Shown here: one piece after another, positions 19,307 to 32,057 of the stretch
How positions within the stretch are numbered: the stretch's first letter is position 1
How the letters are laid out: each line of letters opens with the position of its first letter
Source of the DNA: Cristatella mucedo
Taxonomy: Eukaryota > Bryozoa > Phylactolaemata > Cristatellidae
NCBI GenBank assembly: GCA_009760855.2
Contig: WPIO01000046.1
Span: forward strand, 3,217,501 to 3,281,500
Direction: 5' to 3'
DNA: 64,000 bases
The notes under the pieces: generated by a model
Databases searched by the model: none
The model's input: the letters and a program-made list of their open reading frames with translations, nothing else
Told to the model about the DNA's origin: nothing
Made by a program: the position numbers and the translations under genes

Positions 19307-19737
19307 AGAGCGAGCGTCGCTCGACTCTTAAATACCTAGCTGAGACAATGGGGCAAGAGCTCAGAGGTATTGGGCCCGATACCATGGCCGATTACGGCAA
19401 GGAATTAATACCGTCCCTAGGCCACTGGAAGGGCACCTCTGTCCAGCTTGAATGTGCGACTGGGTTCCAGACGATTCTTTTTTGGACAGAGTGAAGGCGG
19501 AGGTTGACAGGCCAGCCAACATTCATCAGCAGCTTCCGCGCGTATCGGACCAATTCTAAATGCTGAGTCGCCGCCGCTGGTCTCAGAGCTTCCTGGCCTG
19601 CTCCTAAGCGCTTCCTCTCTAACCGCACTGACGCTCCTCTCTGGCTCACTTCTCCAGGACAAAGGAGTTCTTGCCCGCCGCCGAACAGCTCTTGTTCGCG
19701 CTAAAATTCGGCCAATGCCAGCAGGGCGCTACAGTAT

Positions 19738-21200
19738 GCTGAGCTGGTCTCCAGAGAAATGTTGCAAGCGACAGCAGAGTCGATATTTAAAGTTGTAACA
19801 GAGACTCGGGGGTAGGCTACTTCCCCTTCGAGTACCACCATGTTCGAGCTACGCCCAGCTGCCACGCCACTGTTACCGGGCTGGGGCATGAGATCGGCAG
19901 TTCGATTAAACCTCTTTATACAACATCGCTAGCACCAACAATAATCGAGGATCTCAACAGAACTATTGTGGACTCTAGGTGCATCAGGCTACGGGAGGAC
20001 GCTAGAACTACGAAGCCACCCTTCCCAATGCGAGCGGGCACTCTTGAAAAATGGGCTGCTTTTTTACAAGTACCAAATAACGACGCGGTTTTGCAGACAG
20101 TGTTTGCATAGCGGAGACTTGCTACTGCGGCACATCTCAGCTCGAGCCAAGAGCTCCAGCTCTAGTAGGGAAACTACAAACACCATGCTAATGGGAAACG
20201 CGGAATATGCAAGCCATGACAGCCAGTGTACTTATCTCCAATCACGCTCGGATTGTGGGTCATCGTGGTTTTCGGTGGGTGGCAGCATCGCCGGCGAACG
20301 CCTGCCATCAACCCGGATGCTAAGAGACCCGAGAGCATCAGATCCCTCGTCTTCGCCGACAAGTTCCGAGTATCCACTTCCAAAGTTAAAAGGTATCATC
20401 ACCCTTCCGGGCTCAAGCTCAAAGATCAGGCTTTGGCATAGACCGTGACCCTTATTATGCTACAATCATCCCAGGTCACTGAACCTCGACTGACTACCAA
20501 TTATGTGAGCAAACGTGTGAGACAAGACAATGCCTGTTGGTTACGACTCCAAATTATCTCGATGGCCATCATGGCCCCTGAATAAAGCATGAGAATAAGT
20601 ACATGCTTAGTGTGTCCTTATGAATAAGGTTTCCCCGGTGAGGCACTGAATTGAGATTGCCTATACCATACTTGGAGCATTTTAAAATGAATCGACCCTG
20701 TGTCAGGAAATTGGTAGTGAAAGTTCTGTGTCTATTGTCAACTTTTATTTTTCTCTGGTGGTGTCTCATTGAATGACTCTGAGTAGAAGCGGCGAGTGCT
20801 GGCTATTCATATAAGGTGATGGAATATATGTGCTTAGAAGAGTAACCAGTCTCCATCAATTGAAGTGAAAGCTAAAGCATGGAGGAAGCTAAACAATATG
20901 CCAAGCGTGTGCAACTCCTTGTCTCGTTGCCGGTAGAAAAAGCACGTAATCAAGCATGCACGTGTGCGTCAATTCTTGTTGGATTTTGCTCTGTCGGCAG
21001 CTTTGCATGCTACTGCGTTGCAGAGGCATCACAACCCTTGTCTAATTCATACAAGCCCACCTATTGATGGTCCGGACAGTGCAGATTAATCAACTGCTCT
21101 CTGCAAGCCTTAAGCTGGATTCTTTCGTTGTAATTCATTTTCGGCCTGCATCCTCATGAAATATATATATAGTGCTGCTTTGAGAAAAACCTTCGTCAGC
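19738..21200. other. Unassigned intergenic stretch
   Basis: A 160-codon open frame at 19966-20448 shows no family likeness and no splice context I can support. No repeat family is recognised. Confidence 0.4.
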
Positions 21201-21205
21201 CGACA

Positions 21206-21303
21206 CTCTGTCTCTATCTGTCTGTTTCTCTGTCTCTCTGTCCCTCTCTGTGTCTCTCTGTCTGTCTCTCTCTTTCTTTATCTCTGTCTCTCTGTCTCTC
21301 TCC

Positions 21304-21336
<33 letters not shown>

Positions 21337-21355
21337 GACTCTGTCTCCCTCAGTC
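21206..21355. repeat. CT-rich microsatellite (CTCTGT/CT)
   Basis: TCTGTCTC, CTCTGTC and (CT)n words alternate over about 150 bp. Confidence 0.92.
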
Positions 21356-21689
21356 ACTATTTGCTATATGTTGATTATATGCTGCCACTATTTGCGGAGG
21401 GTCGTGGTTACGTTCTCCTCTTATTGTTTAGTTTTACTCTATCCTCATTTTACTTCGGCACATCTTAACTATTGTTCTTGATCACGATATCCTACTCGAA
21501 CGATTGAGAACAGCCCTAAGTCTGGCAGATGAGGCATGATGCAATGGCATGGTTGAAACCGTACTTGTAAATTCGTGGTCTATCCTTGTCGTTTGGTGGT
21601 CAATTCTTATCCAGCAGACCACACACTTTTGGAGTTCCACAAGGGCCCTTTCTCGGTCCTATGCTGTATTGCATTTATATTGCAATTAA

Positions 21690-22045
21690 TAATAATAATA
21701 ATAATGCACTAGATGAAGCGCCCTCAGAGATCTCGATCTGTTTCTAGGCACTTTATGCTTGATTCAAAAGAAACACGATCGAATGGTAAGTGGCATCATG
21801 TTTGATAAACAACTTTAACAACATGGTTAGAGGTGACATGCACAGGGTCAGCATGCAAGTAAGGTTAGTGGCAGCATGCAACAGTGTCAGCACGCATAAG
21901 TACATAAAGAACGAATCACAGGGACCCACTAAATTCTGTCATAAATAGGTGCATTTTTAATTTATTTTTTATTGTGGTAATGTCAGAGGATGTCGTGACA
22001 CAAGTCGGGAGTGAGTTCCAGGCTTTGGGAGCTCTCTGCGAAAAG
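21690..22045 (-). mobile_element. LINE-A 3' end inserted in LINE-B
   Basis: (AAT)n, AGCGCCCTCAGAGATC and TTTCTAGGCACTTTATG mark the 3' tail on the - strand. The body matches the LINE-A 3' UTR and ends at FQALGAL-type C-terminal codons. Confidence 0.8.
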
Positions 22046-22291
22046 TTATTCCGTCCCACGAAATTGGCTATTACTTACATGCTGACGATACTAAGCAGCA
22101 TTAGTCGCTTAAATCACTGCAATCTGCGGCTGGGAGTATTATCTTAATGCTCATCTTGCAGATATTCGATCCTAGATGTCTGCAAAATTCACTAAACTTA
22201 ACATTAATAAAAACCAAACTGCTACTTCTAGGACACCCAATCGTATCGCTTGACTAGAAGTCATCTAATAGTTGATGCTGTTGTGTGACCA

Positions 22292-22478
22292 GCCGTGATG
22301 GCACACTAGTTAAGGCGGTTGCTTTCACGACCTCGGTCCCGAGGTAGTGGGTTTGATTCCTGCGGTGGGCGATTCTTTATCGCCACTGCAAGCGGTGGTG
22401 ATAGCCGTAAAGGCTCTTATGTCTCTATAAAAAAGAGGCTGTTTAATCAGCTAGGATTTATTTATCTGCTCATAATTT
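22292..22478 (+). mobile_element. SINE2 (tRNA-derived)
   Basis: GCCGTGATGGCACACTAGTT contains the A-box region and GTGGGTTTGATTCCTGCGG the B box. It ends with AATCAGCTAGG and an ATTT-rich tail. It shares its full length with 53548-53713 and 54598-54772. Confidence 0.85.
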
Positions 22479-23047
22479 AGGTGTTGTCTTTGACAACTGC
22501 ATATATTTCGAAAGTTTCACAAAGAAGACTGCTTCTGCAGTAATTAATCGCGTCGGATGAGTATCAAAGATTAGAAACGGTCTTCCACGGTGACTTGAAA
22601 AAATTTAATTAGCTCCCTGGTCATTCTTGGAAAGGTTATTGCAATTCCATTTTAGCTGGACCAATAAAGAAAGAAGTTAGGCCGCTTCAACTGGCGATGA
22701 GTATGGCTGCAAGGCAAGTCGGCAAATCCCCGAGGTTTCGCCATGTGTCAACTTTACTGAAAGAGCTTAGATGGTTTCTGGTTGATCAATAAATACAGAG
22801 CAAAGTTCTTAAGCTGAGTTAGATAGCTCGCCTTGGCTTGTTCAAAACTAGTTGAACTATGGTACCAATTTCAGCCTCCAAGTGTCCTCATGTCATCCGT
22901 GGACAATTAAATAGCTGTTCCTTCTCTACCCTTAAAGAACGTTGGCAACAACAGTTTTTGCTTTGCAGGTTCAAGACTGTGGAACTCGTGCCAACATTTC
23001 TTAGTAAAAAATACTACTCTCCTGCAGCAAACTGTAGCCCCTCCTTC

Positions 23048-23182
23048 GCCGAGCTGCTTGGGCGCAGTAGTTAAGGTGCTCGCCCCGAACTAAGTCTGGC
23101 CGACGTCTTGGGCTTGAGCCCCAAGGCATATATGAAGCGCCTGAATAGACACTAAGTTCTCTTAGGGCGCTATGTACATTAA
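23048..23182 (+). mobile_element. SINE1 (tRNA-derived)
   Basis: It runs from GCCGAGCTGCTTGGGCGCAG through CTTGGGCTTGAGCCCC (B box) to the tail GAAGCGCCTGAATAGACACT and GGGCGCTATGTACATTAATT. Confidence 0.85.
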
Positions 23183-23599
23183 TTGTTGCTATATTTGTTT
23201 ATATTTACTTTCCAGCTTTCCCGAGCTGACACATCCATAATGCACATTATCTTAACGAACTTAATGGCTCAACTAAGCTTCTCAGTTTTTCTTAGTTGGG
23301 TAAGATGAAATAGGCTGGCCGATCGTATGCAGACCGAAAGCCGCTTAGGCTTTGAGTGGGCTATATAAACCTTTTCTGTGTGACAATCAATTTGTTTTTG
23401 TGAATTTACAGGCGCAGAGACTTTACATCGTTTGCAGCTGATGCAAATCTCGGTGGCTGGTACGGTCTGCCGTCAAAGACTATTGCTATTGCATCACAAC
23501 ACGTCTATCTGAGCGTCAGTTCCTCGCATGTGCATGATTCAAATATTGACAAGTTAAACGCTCATAATTGGCTCTGCCAGCGTATAATAAATAGTAGTA

Positions 23600-25560
23600 C
23601 TAATACATTTTTTATAATATCCTCAGATAACTCAATTTTTTGCTAGGCCCTTTCAATTTGGTGTAAAGGAAGCTTGATCGAATGGTTAGTGTTGGTATGC
23701 TCGATGACAACAAGCATAACATGGCTAGAGATATCATGTACAGGGTAATCATGAAAATATGGTAAGAGACAGCATGCACTGTGTCAAAGGGCGTAAGCAC
23801 AGAAAGGGCAAATTAGACGGACCCACTAAATGCTCTGAGAACTTGATACCATGCTAATTTCTTTTTAAATGTAATCAAGCATGCGTTTTAGTTTCTTTTA
23901 AATGTGATCAAGTTAGGAGATGTGACGAAAGTCGCAAGTCAGTACCACGCTTTGGGAGCATAAAAACTAAAGACACGGTCTCTAAAGTATTCGAGGTTCA
24001 TAGGAGGTTTAGGTAAATGATTAGATTCCAAAACTTGGGGGATACGATGGTTAGCCTAGTGGGGAATAGATCTGATAGGCATAGCTGGAGACAAATATAA
24101 TTCATTTGTAAAGCGCCCCAAGAGAACTTAATCTCTATTCAGGCGCTTTACATATGCCTCGGGGCTCGAGCCCACGACCTCAGCCAGACCTTAGTCGGGG
24201 CGAGCACCTGAACCGCTAGACCAAACCAGCTCGGCACAAAGAATGAAGGGATCTAAAAGTGGGTGACAAATCTTTGAAGTCGATGCGTTGCTTGACTGGA
24301 AGATGGTGCAGGTCGGTGAGAAGTGGCGTGATGTGGCAACTGCGACGCTCATGACTGACAAGCCTAGCTGCAGAGTGTTGCATCAGCTGTAAGTGCCTAA
24401 GTGCCGGTATACCAGCAAGCAGTGAGTTACAGAAGTCGACACTGGATGTCCCAAATGCATGGACCAATTTAGATGTAGTATCCCTGTCTAAGCAAGCTCG
24501 AACTTCAGCAATTCTATGTAGCTGAAAGTAGGCAGACTTGACTGTGGAACTGACTGATGTGGTCTAATGTAAGGTCACTTTAGAACATGACACCTAGATT
24601 TCGTGCAGATTCAACAGGAGATATGCTGACAGAGCCAATTGCTAGAATTGGCCTTTCCCATTTCTGAATCACACTTGGTCTGCCCCTGACTGGTAATTTA
24701 GTGGTAGCATCATTCAGTTTAAGAAAGTTAGCTTCCATCCATGTTCGGAAGTCGTCAATACATACAGTAAGGAGTTGAGAGAATTTGACGTGCTGGAGGG
24801 CTGGAAGTGAGTGCAAAAGTACGACTGAGCATCATCTGTAAAGAAGTGAAACCCTATAATTGTGCTTGGCGATCGTATCGGCATGAGGGAGAGTATAAAA
24901 AATGAAAAGAACCGGACCGAGCACAGAGCCCGAGGTTTCCCATACTTCAGTGGTTCTTTGGATGATCCATCAAAATCAAAACTCTGGAATCTCCGACTGA
25001 GAGTGGACCTGAACCATTGCAGTGCAGTACCAGTGCATGACAATGTTCCAATGGGCATTCGTACATGCCCAGTTGAGATGAGAGGCCTTAGAGAAGGACT
25101 TAGTGATCGATAGTATCATACGCTGCCAAAAGATCAAGCAAAGCAAGCAGAAAGACTCAACCTTAGCCTGAATTTCTAAGAAGGTCGTAGCCTGAATTTC
25201 TAAGAAGGTCGTTACACACCCGAAGCAATGATGACTTTATGGAGTAATTAGCCCTAGTATAAGACTGAAACTTACTAAATAGGTGTGAAGTTTCAACGCA
25301 TAAGTTCAGCTGATCTGCCATGACTCGTTCAAATGACACTAACAGGAATGGTAGAAGGAAGACTGGGCAGAATTAGCTTAAGTTTTCTATGCCTAGTGGT
25401 GCTTTTTCGAGTAGTGGCCTGACTACAGCCTTTTCAAAGAGTGCTCCGTGACATTACCTGAGGCTAATAACATTTTTGCGATGTTATTTATGCATGACAG
25501 CAGCAGGTCTACGCATTGTAGAAGCAGGACAGCAGGATAAGGGTCTAGAGGACTAGCGGT
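23600..25560 (-). mobile_element. LINE-A (L2-like), long decayed copy
   Basis: Read from 25560 downwards on the - strand: LKRAVVRPLLEKAPL-like words (shifted frames), AYDTIDH (block A), FHFFTDDAQSYF (block C, YADD-like), EANFLKLNDATTKLPVRGRP, SAVDFCNSLLAGIPALRHLQ-type and HLPVKQRIDFKD. The LINE-A 3' UTR follows to 23600. It is interrupted by SINE1 at 24099-24235 and has an internal 24-bp duplication near 25165-25213. Confidence 0.85.
24099..24235 (-). mobile_element. SINE1 (tRNA-derived), well preserved
   Basis: The - strand reads GCCGAGCTGGTTTGGTCTAG, then CGTGGGCTCGAGCCCC (B box), then TGTAAAGCGCCTGAATAGAG and GGGGCGCTTTACAAATGAAT. It is the cleanest SINE1 copy in the window and can serve as the reference. 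Confidence 0.9.
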
Positions 25561-25689
25561 CTTTTTTTTATTGGGTTCTGAACTTCATGACGAGGTCACG
25601 AGTGGCCTCCTTGAATGTAGACAGTGAGATGTTGCATAAAATTGTGGGACACTAAGGTCTCAAATGAGCAGGCAGCTGCTTGAAATGTT

Positions 25690-26650
25690 GTGCCGTCAGC
25701 TGTCGCTCGTCTGCATGCCTCCAGCTGATCGTATGCCGATGGGGCCTGCTATCTGCTATCTGCCAAAGCAGCTGCTATCTGCTATCTGCCTTGTCTAGCC
25801 ACTCAGAGTCTGTGCACAGACATTCGATGGATGGGGCCCTGCTGAATGCATCAGCTATGACGAACTCCATCCCAGGCTAAGGTGAAGTGATAGCGTAGGT
25901 GGCAAAGTCTCGTATGCTGCCATCATGGTGATACCTCAGCGATTAGTGATGCAAAGTGGTGAAAAATGGTTGCCTTACACTACGAGGCTCTGCCCAGAGG
26001 CATATAGGTGCAAAATTGTCATGTTAAATTGGACAGTCGTCATCTTCTCATGTATTTGAGCTGAACTGGAGTCAGTGTTCGAGACGCATTAGCAACAGGT
26101 ACCTGATTTCGGAACAACACTGCCCCGAAGCCATGTTGAGAAGATCCACTGACAGCCTAATGGACAACGTGGCGTCGTATAAGCCAAGCAGAGGGGCATA
26201 AATCACAAGGCTTTTAATTTCTTTAAAGGGTTTTGCATGGTTGGCGTCCCGTAACCACAGGGCTCCTGCCTGAGTCAAGTGTAAGGGTGTAGATACTTCA
26301 GATAATTTACGGAAAAAATTGGGTAAGCAATTAGCCGTCCTTAGTAACCTCAAGACATCGACATTTGATGGTGGCGCTGTAAAATCTCTTATTGCTTCCA
26401 CCTTGGAGGTGTCTGGCCTTATTCTCTTGGCTGAAAAGATGTGGCCCACCTAAGAAATCTCAGTCCGGCCAAACTGGCATTTATCTGAATATAGGTCAAG
26501 GTTAATCTCAAGGCATTTCGTGAGAGCTTGCCTCACGTGCAAGATATTCTGACCACGTGACCACGTTGGTTTATGGCAGATGGCTAAAGATACCCTGATT
26601 GTCCAACAAATGTGAACTTCGGCACGGCTTAGTCCCCGTCGCTCAGCACT
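25690..26650 (-). mobile_element. Ty3/Gypsy pol remnant (RT end to RNase H)
   Basis: On the - strand I read INLDLYSDKCQFGRTEIS, then VGHIFSAKRIRPDTSKVEAI (connection region of Gypsy RT), PLLGLYDATLSIRLSVDLLN (RNase H start) and PGMEFVIADAFSRAPSIE (RNase H end). Stops and frame changes separate the parts and no LTR is linked to it. It is a dead pol fragment abutting the GA microsatellite. Confidence 0.85.
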
Positions 26651-26795
26651 CACTCATTACGGACGATTAAGTGCTGGTAATCATAAACATTGCTTCCGGC
26701 CACCGACGAAGACCAGATACCGGCTTTTCCAGTGACTAAGCTGAAGGCCAGCGTAATTTCGAGCTTTCCGTTTCCGTGTGTTGTACGTAGGGTCC

Positions 26796-27575
<780 letters not shown>

Positions 27576-30120
27576 AACATCTGTGCAGTTGTGCGTGGAT
27601 ACCAGTTACTCAAACACTTCTTCCCCGGCGATAGTGTCTTGTTATTCGTGGTTTCCATCGAAGATTACTCGACCTGGGGGTTCTTCTTTCCACACCTGTG
27701 AGCGAAGGTGTCGTCGCACCATTGTAATCCCGCGTCCCCCGTGTTAATTTGGCTGCATCCAAGGATTGCTTAAATTGCCCCTGATTGTTGGCGAACTCAA
27801 TTTTACTGCTAAGGTATTAATTTACGGCCGTTTCTCTGCCACTAGCCCAGCAACAGCCGTGCGGCTACGGGCCGGGAGAGCTGAAAGGGGAGGGGAGATT
27901 GAGAGGAAAATAACGGACGCCTCTCGCCTCGGTTACAAACCGCAGCTCGCTTTTCCTCCGCCTTCTGACGGTCCGTTGGCATGCGCGAATGCGCCAATCC
28001 TCCTCGTCTTCCTCTTTCGCAGAGCTTCCGACCTGACGCAAACGAACACCAAACGACCGCCATGTAACGCTGCGATTTTCCTGCGATCATGCAAATTGTC
28101 GCATGACTCGGATGTGGGACTTTTTTTTGGCACTCTTTTTCGTGGCGCCGCTCGGGCATCCGTGCCCCTCCGCACGAGCTTCCATCTTCCTGTATCTGCC
28201 TGTATTACGAAGGCAAGGGCAATCACGTGACAGACCGCGTCTTCACTAAGCGTTGCGTTGACCGTTAGAGGTGAACAGAACAGTGATCAGTGGTAGCAGA
28301 GGCCCCCACCCTCATCGAGCTACGTCCGGACCGCGGAGTGACGAGGTACGGCTATCTATCTGCTAGTTTTTCGGCCGAGCCTCGGCAATCGGACACGCGC
28401 CGCGATAGTCGTGACCTTTCGCCTGATTTTCTGCAGCCTTTACCGTGCTGCTGGCGTCTGGGGTCGGATTTTTGGGAGCCGGCGACAAGAATTGGACGGA
28501 TTTTGCTCAAGCGTTTAGAGCTTTCACCGCGAGTGCGCTTCCGAGCGTTCTCCACTCGGAAGTCGATTTAGTTCGGGTGTGAGCGGATGCGGCATCTCAG
28601 CTTAACTCCACCCTGAATGCCCAGGCGAAGTTCGATGGTCTGGCAGCGTATCGTCAATTGCGATCGATGGATATATGAATCGATCCGTCGACCGATGTCT
28701 TCCGGTGATTGAAAATTGCCCGGAAACTCGCCAATTCCGTCGCACTTGATTGCCCGGACATCGTCAGCTGTATCTGCTTATGAAATACCCGCTTGGAGTT
28801 CCGCAACGCTTCCAAGCAATGAGGGCTGAAGGGAATTGTAGGTTGCCCTCCCCAACTCCACAGTCAGCTCTCGGACCGCGCCTACGGCCTAAACGGAGCT
28901 ATCGGGTCCGCCCTTAGAATTGGCCAATGAGAAATGAGGAGAACCCATTTCCCTTGGCAGCCGGTCGACCTCGACCTCGTCCGGCCTAGGCATCCGTCGC
29001 AGGCAATTCTCTTTGCTGCTTTTCGGTTGTTTGAAGTGTTGCTGCATGCAGAAGACTTAGCAGTTCGGTGGTTTGTCAAGAGGTAAACTTGCCAACAGAT
29101 AGGTCGTGTGTTCTAGGAAGCGGAAGTGCGCAAACACGGTGTCACAATGCTCCGCGATTATGCACTGCGAGCTCGAGAACTGATCTCGATTGCGAACCAT
29201 GAGCTTTGCCGCCGAATTAGAACTGTGCCGGCCGCTTACAAAATAGCCACGACAAGCCGAGGCTTATGAGCAGCGCGATTTATGATAACTTATGAACGAC
29301 AGTATAGTTTGAATGATGACCTTGCCATTGTATAGGGCGCGGCGGTCCTGACCGGACCGAAGGCGCTCTCGTGGAGTCAGCCAGTCGGGGATTCATAGCG
29401 CAGAGCTTGAGCTGTCGTTGGCATGTGAACGAGTCTTTTAAAATTCACGTGCTGTATCAGCCACACTATTTAGACTAGTATTGGGCTTTTTCTATTACGG
29501 TGTTGATGCTAGCGTTGCGTGCAGAATATCGAGTGTGGCGTTGTTATCGTCGGCATGTTGCGAGCTTAGATAGCTTAAGATTTTTGCACATTGTAAGCGC
29601 GTGCAGCTACCCGAACTAGTTGTGCCGTTCGCGCGGGCATAGTAATGTCTGGCCTGGCGGCTTTAATGGCTTTAGTAGTATCGTGGGCCCGATGCCTTCG
29701 GCCTCGTAGAGCGCCCGGATAAAGATTAAGTTCTCTTGGGGCGCTGCGCAAATGATTTTTATTTATTTATTTTTAAACAATAATTTATTGATTTGGCCAA
29801 TTTGAGGATTGTGCGATTGACACTAGTCTGGAAACACGAGCTTTTAGCATGGCAAGCTTCGGTTGAGTATTATGCCCCAGACGTTCGCAGAACCCTCTCT
29901 TGTATATTGTTGCTTATAATATTATAATATTGTTGCAAGCCCGTCCGACATTTCAGCATGACTTTCAAGCCGTCGACACCGAGAGTTGTCCAAATAAATT
30001 TTAAGCCGCGTATAGTTCACTTGCCGTAAATGATCAAATCAAATGCTTGGCTCTCATTGTTTGCTTTTGTGCACGTCACGCACATGACGTTATTAGCGGC
30101 ATTTATGCGTGTGAACCCAT
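27576..30120. other. Unassigned intergenic stretch, moderately GC-rich to 29100
   Basis: Open frames at 27766-28230 and 28290-28571 have no recognisable family. A degenerate SINE1-like segment lies at 29640-29765 and is listed separately. Confidence 0.4.
29640..29765 (+). mobile_element. Degenerate SINE1
   Basis: The B-box area CGTGGGCCCGATGCC and the tail AGCGCCCGGATAAAGATTAA with TTGGGGCGCTGCGCAAATGA match SINE1 in the second half. The head is decayed. Confidence 0.55.
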
Positions 30121-30124
30121 CGCA

Positions 30125-30780
30125 ACTGCCACATAACGGCCCTTCTCGCCGACCTGGACAGGCTCCCCATCAAGCAGCGTATCGACTTCCAAGGTGCTTT
30201 CCCTCGCTTTTTTGTCTCTTGGAAGGTTACCTGATTTTACAGCCTCATCTCTATAGCGGCAGAAAAACATTAACGACTATCACCACCGATTGCAGTGGGC
30301 TATTGTATATTACCCACTGCGGTACTCGAACCTACGAGCTGGGTTGTGAAGAGCGAGCACCCTACCCGTTGGCTAAGATTCTTCATTCTCTTGCTCCGGC
30401 CAGTCTGCCTGAGATACTTCATAAGCAGGCCTCCCACAGAAGCACCTGCTCCCGTGACTCACAAAGTGCAGCCTATAACCAACCGTCAGATACGTCCTGG
30501 AACTTACTCTCGTCTGAAATAAGGACTGATTCCCTGACGATTGGCGACAATCAGAAAGAAGCTGAAACCCCACGTGTTCATTTCCCTCCATCTGCGAGAT
30601 GCGTCCTTTATGCTTTATTGCAGCTGATAATGCACATGTCGAAATTGTGCATTGAAATTAATTATCAGCTGACCTTTGCACCTTTCTAGTGTTTGTATAG
30701 TGCACACGCGAAGATGTAGTTCTCTCATGGTGCTACATAATGTTTTATTATTATTGTCATTGCTATTATTATCTCTGGTG
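30125..30780 (+). mobile_element. LINE-A fragment split by SINE3
   Basis: LLADLDRLPIKQRIDF at 30143 and SLAPASLPEILHKQASHRST at 30393 belong to the same ORF2 C-terminus, separated by the SINE3 at 30245-30385. It ends at a LINE-A-like tail (GTGCTACATAATG then TTATTATT) near 30780. Confidence 0.75.
30245..30385 (-). mobile_element. SINE3 (tRNA-derived)
   Basis: The - strand holds GCTCGTAGGTTCGAGTACC (B box) and a GGTGGTGATAGTCGTTAA body as in SINE2/3. It interrupts the surrounding LINE-A. Confidence 0.7.
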
Positions 30781-31664
30781 CCCTCACCACGATGCCCATG
30801 CGCAGACAGACAGACAGACACTGCTAGATGCTCAGCAGTGATGCTGACATTTCAGATAGACCTCGGCACATCTGCTGTAGTTGCGTGCTAAATGGCTGAC
30901 TTTTCGAAAGGCCATTTGCTGCAAATTGTGGTTGCGGAATTCCTAAATGGAATCTGGTAGGGGTGTACATGTTCTGGACTGGTGAGTTGTGACTAGGAAA
31001 GAGTGCATTGTGTGGCATGGGATAGTTTTTCCTTTAATTGTACATGTTTGCTCTCCAGTAAAGGTACGTCCCAAGACAAAAAGTAAATGCAAGTGAGCTC
31101 CGGTAGCCTCTTATGTGGGCCTCTGCATCAACCCCACACCACGGGTTTGTCAACAAAAAAGTGCTTTACTCAAGTTGCTCTTGGTCAAGCAATCTGGATT
31201 CCAAAGCTCAAATACTCCCTTAGTGGTCGCTGTATGTGCCAGCAAGATGCGCGACCCTAAGCTCACTGCCAGGCCAGTAAAGTACTTTTTTTTTGACGAA
31301 TCAGTGTGCTGCTGCTGATGTAGTGGCCTACCCAGTCACCCCCGATCCGAACCCATTGATCGCTTATGGGACTATATTGACTATATTGGCTGAGCCTTGG
31401 GTGTTCGGCCTGCATCAGTAGCCAGCCCTTTTGGTAAAACGTAAGCTCTTTGAAATGTGCTATAGCAGAAGCGACAATGCAGAGGCTTGCGACCTCTATG
31501 CCTGGGGTGATGATGGAGGTCATTAACAGTCGTGATGGGGTGACGTCAGACTAAACACTTTAACACACCCACAGCCCGTGTTTGTTTTTTGCCCGTGAAT
31601 ACATTTTTTTCAAATGTAGCTTGATACTTTAGTATGCCTGTCATCTTAGTAAAGTCGTATTACC
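30781..31664. other. Intergenic, nothing recognised
   Basis: There is a short (CAGA)n run near 30805 and otherwise no supported feature. The segment 31320-31560 resembles 34870-35110 at several words (GTGTTCGGCCT, TCTGAAATGT, GCCTACACCAGTAGCCA-like) and is probably an old dispersed repeat. Confidence 0.35.
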
Positions 31665-31965
31665 AAATTAGCACTCTTACGCAACGACAACTACTCTCCT
31701 ACTGCCGACTATAGCACATCCTTTTCAGCGGTCCTGAGCTGCTACTTCCATGCTACTCACTACCTCAACTGCTCTCCTGACTCTGCTATGCTTCCCACTT
31801 AGTCTTTGTTGCGTGAGACGAAGTTTGTTGGCTACCGAATGCGTACCGAAAGCCGCTTAGGCTGTGAGTGCGCTATACAAAACTCTCCTGCGTAACACCC
31901 ACGTGGTCTTTATGACTTTGTGGAGTTACAGAGGGAGATACATTACCTAGCAGCCACGGCAGCAG
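31665..31965 (+). mobile_element. LINE-B 3' end
   Basis: It starts in the TLTQRQLLSYCRL-type region (block LRNDNYSPTADY in another frame). It ends with GTGAGTGCGCTATACAAAAC and GTGGAGTTACAGAGGGAGAT, the LINE-B 3' terminus. Confidence 0.85.
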
Positions 31966-32057
31966 CAGCCATACTGCTAAGATTTTTGCAACCAAGTATA
32001 CATAATGTTCGTGCGTCTGTGTATATATAGCAGGGCAGGGTCAGCCACTGCCTCGCC

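Larger units (their letters stand above)
18328..19733. mobile_element. Solo LTR, 1406 bp, flanked by GTAT target duplication
   Basis: The element starts TGTAACGTCGAAG and ends GGCGCTACA, the TG...CA pattern of LTRs. GTAT occurs directly before (18324-18327) and directly after (19734-19737). No internal pol or gag sequence adjoins it, so it is best read as a solo LTR left by recombination. Copy 1 at 9434-11537 shares the start, the middle and the end. The strand is not determined. Confidence 0.8.
21470..23435 (+). mobile_element. LINE-B (L2-like) carrying three nested insertions
   Basis: Pieces in order are: RT block A (TILDHDILLERLR-like, about 21470), the PQGPFLGPMLYCIYI-like block B (to 21690), block C HADDTK (22075) with KTKLLLLGHPI, then the C-terminal region to 23045, and the 3' end GAGTGGGCTATATAAACC at 23357. 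It is split by a reverse LINE-A end (21690-22045), SINE2 (22292-22478) and SINE1 (23048-23182), which must all be younger. Confidence 0.8.

Noticed and set aside
19966..20448. 160-codon open frame next to the solo LTR considered as gag
   Set aside because: No zinc knuckle or other gag motif, and it lies outside the GTAT-flanked LTR.
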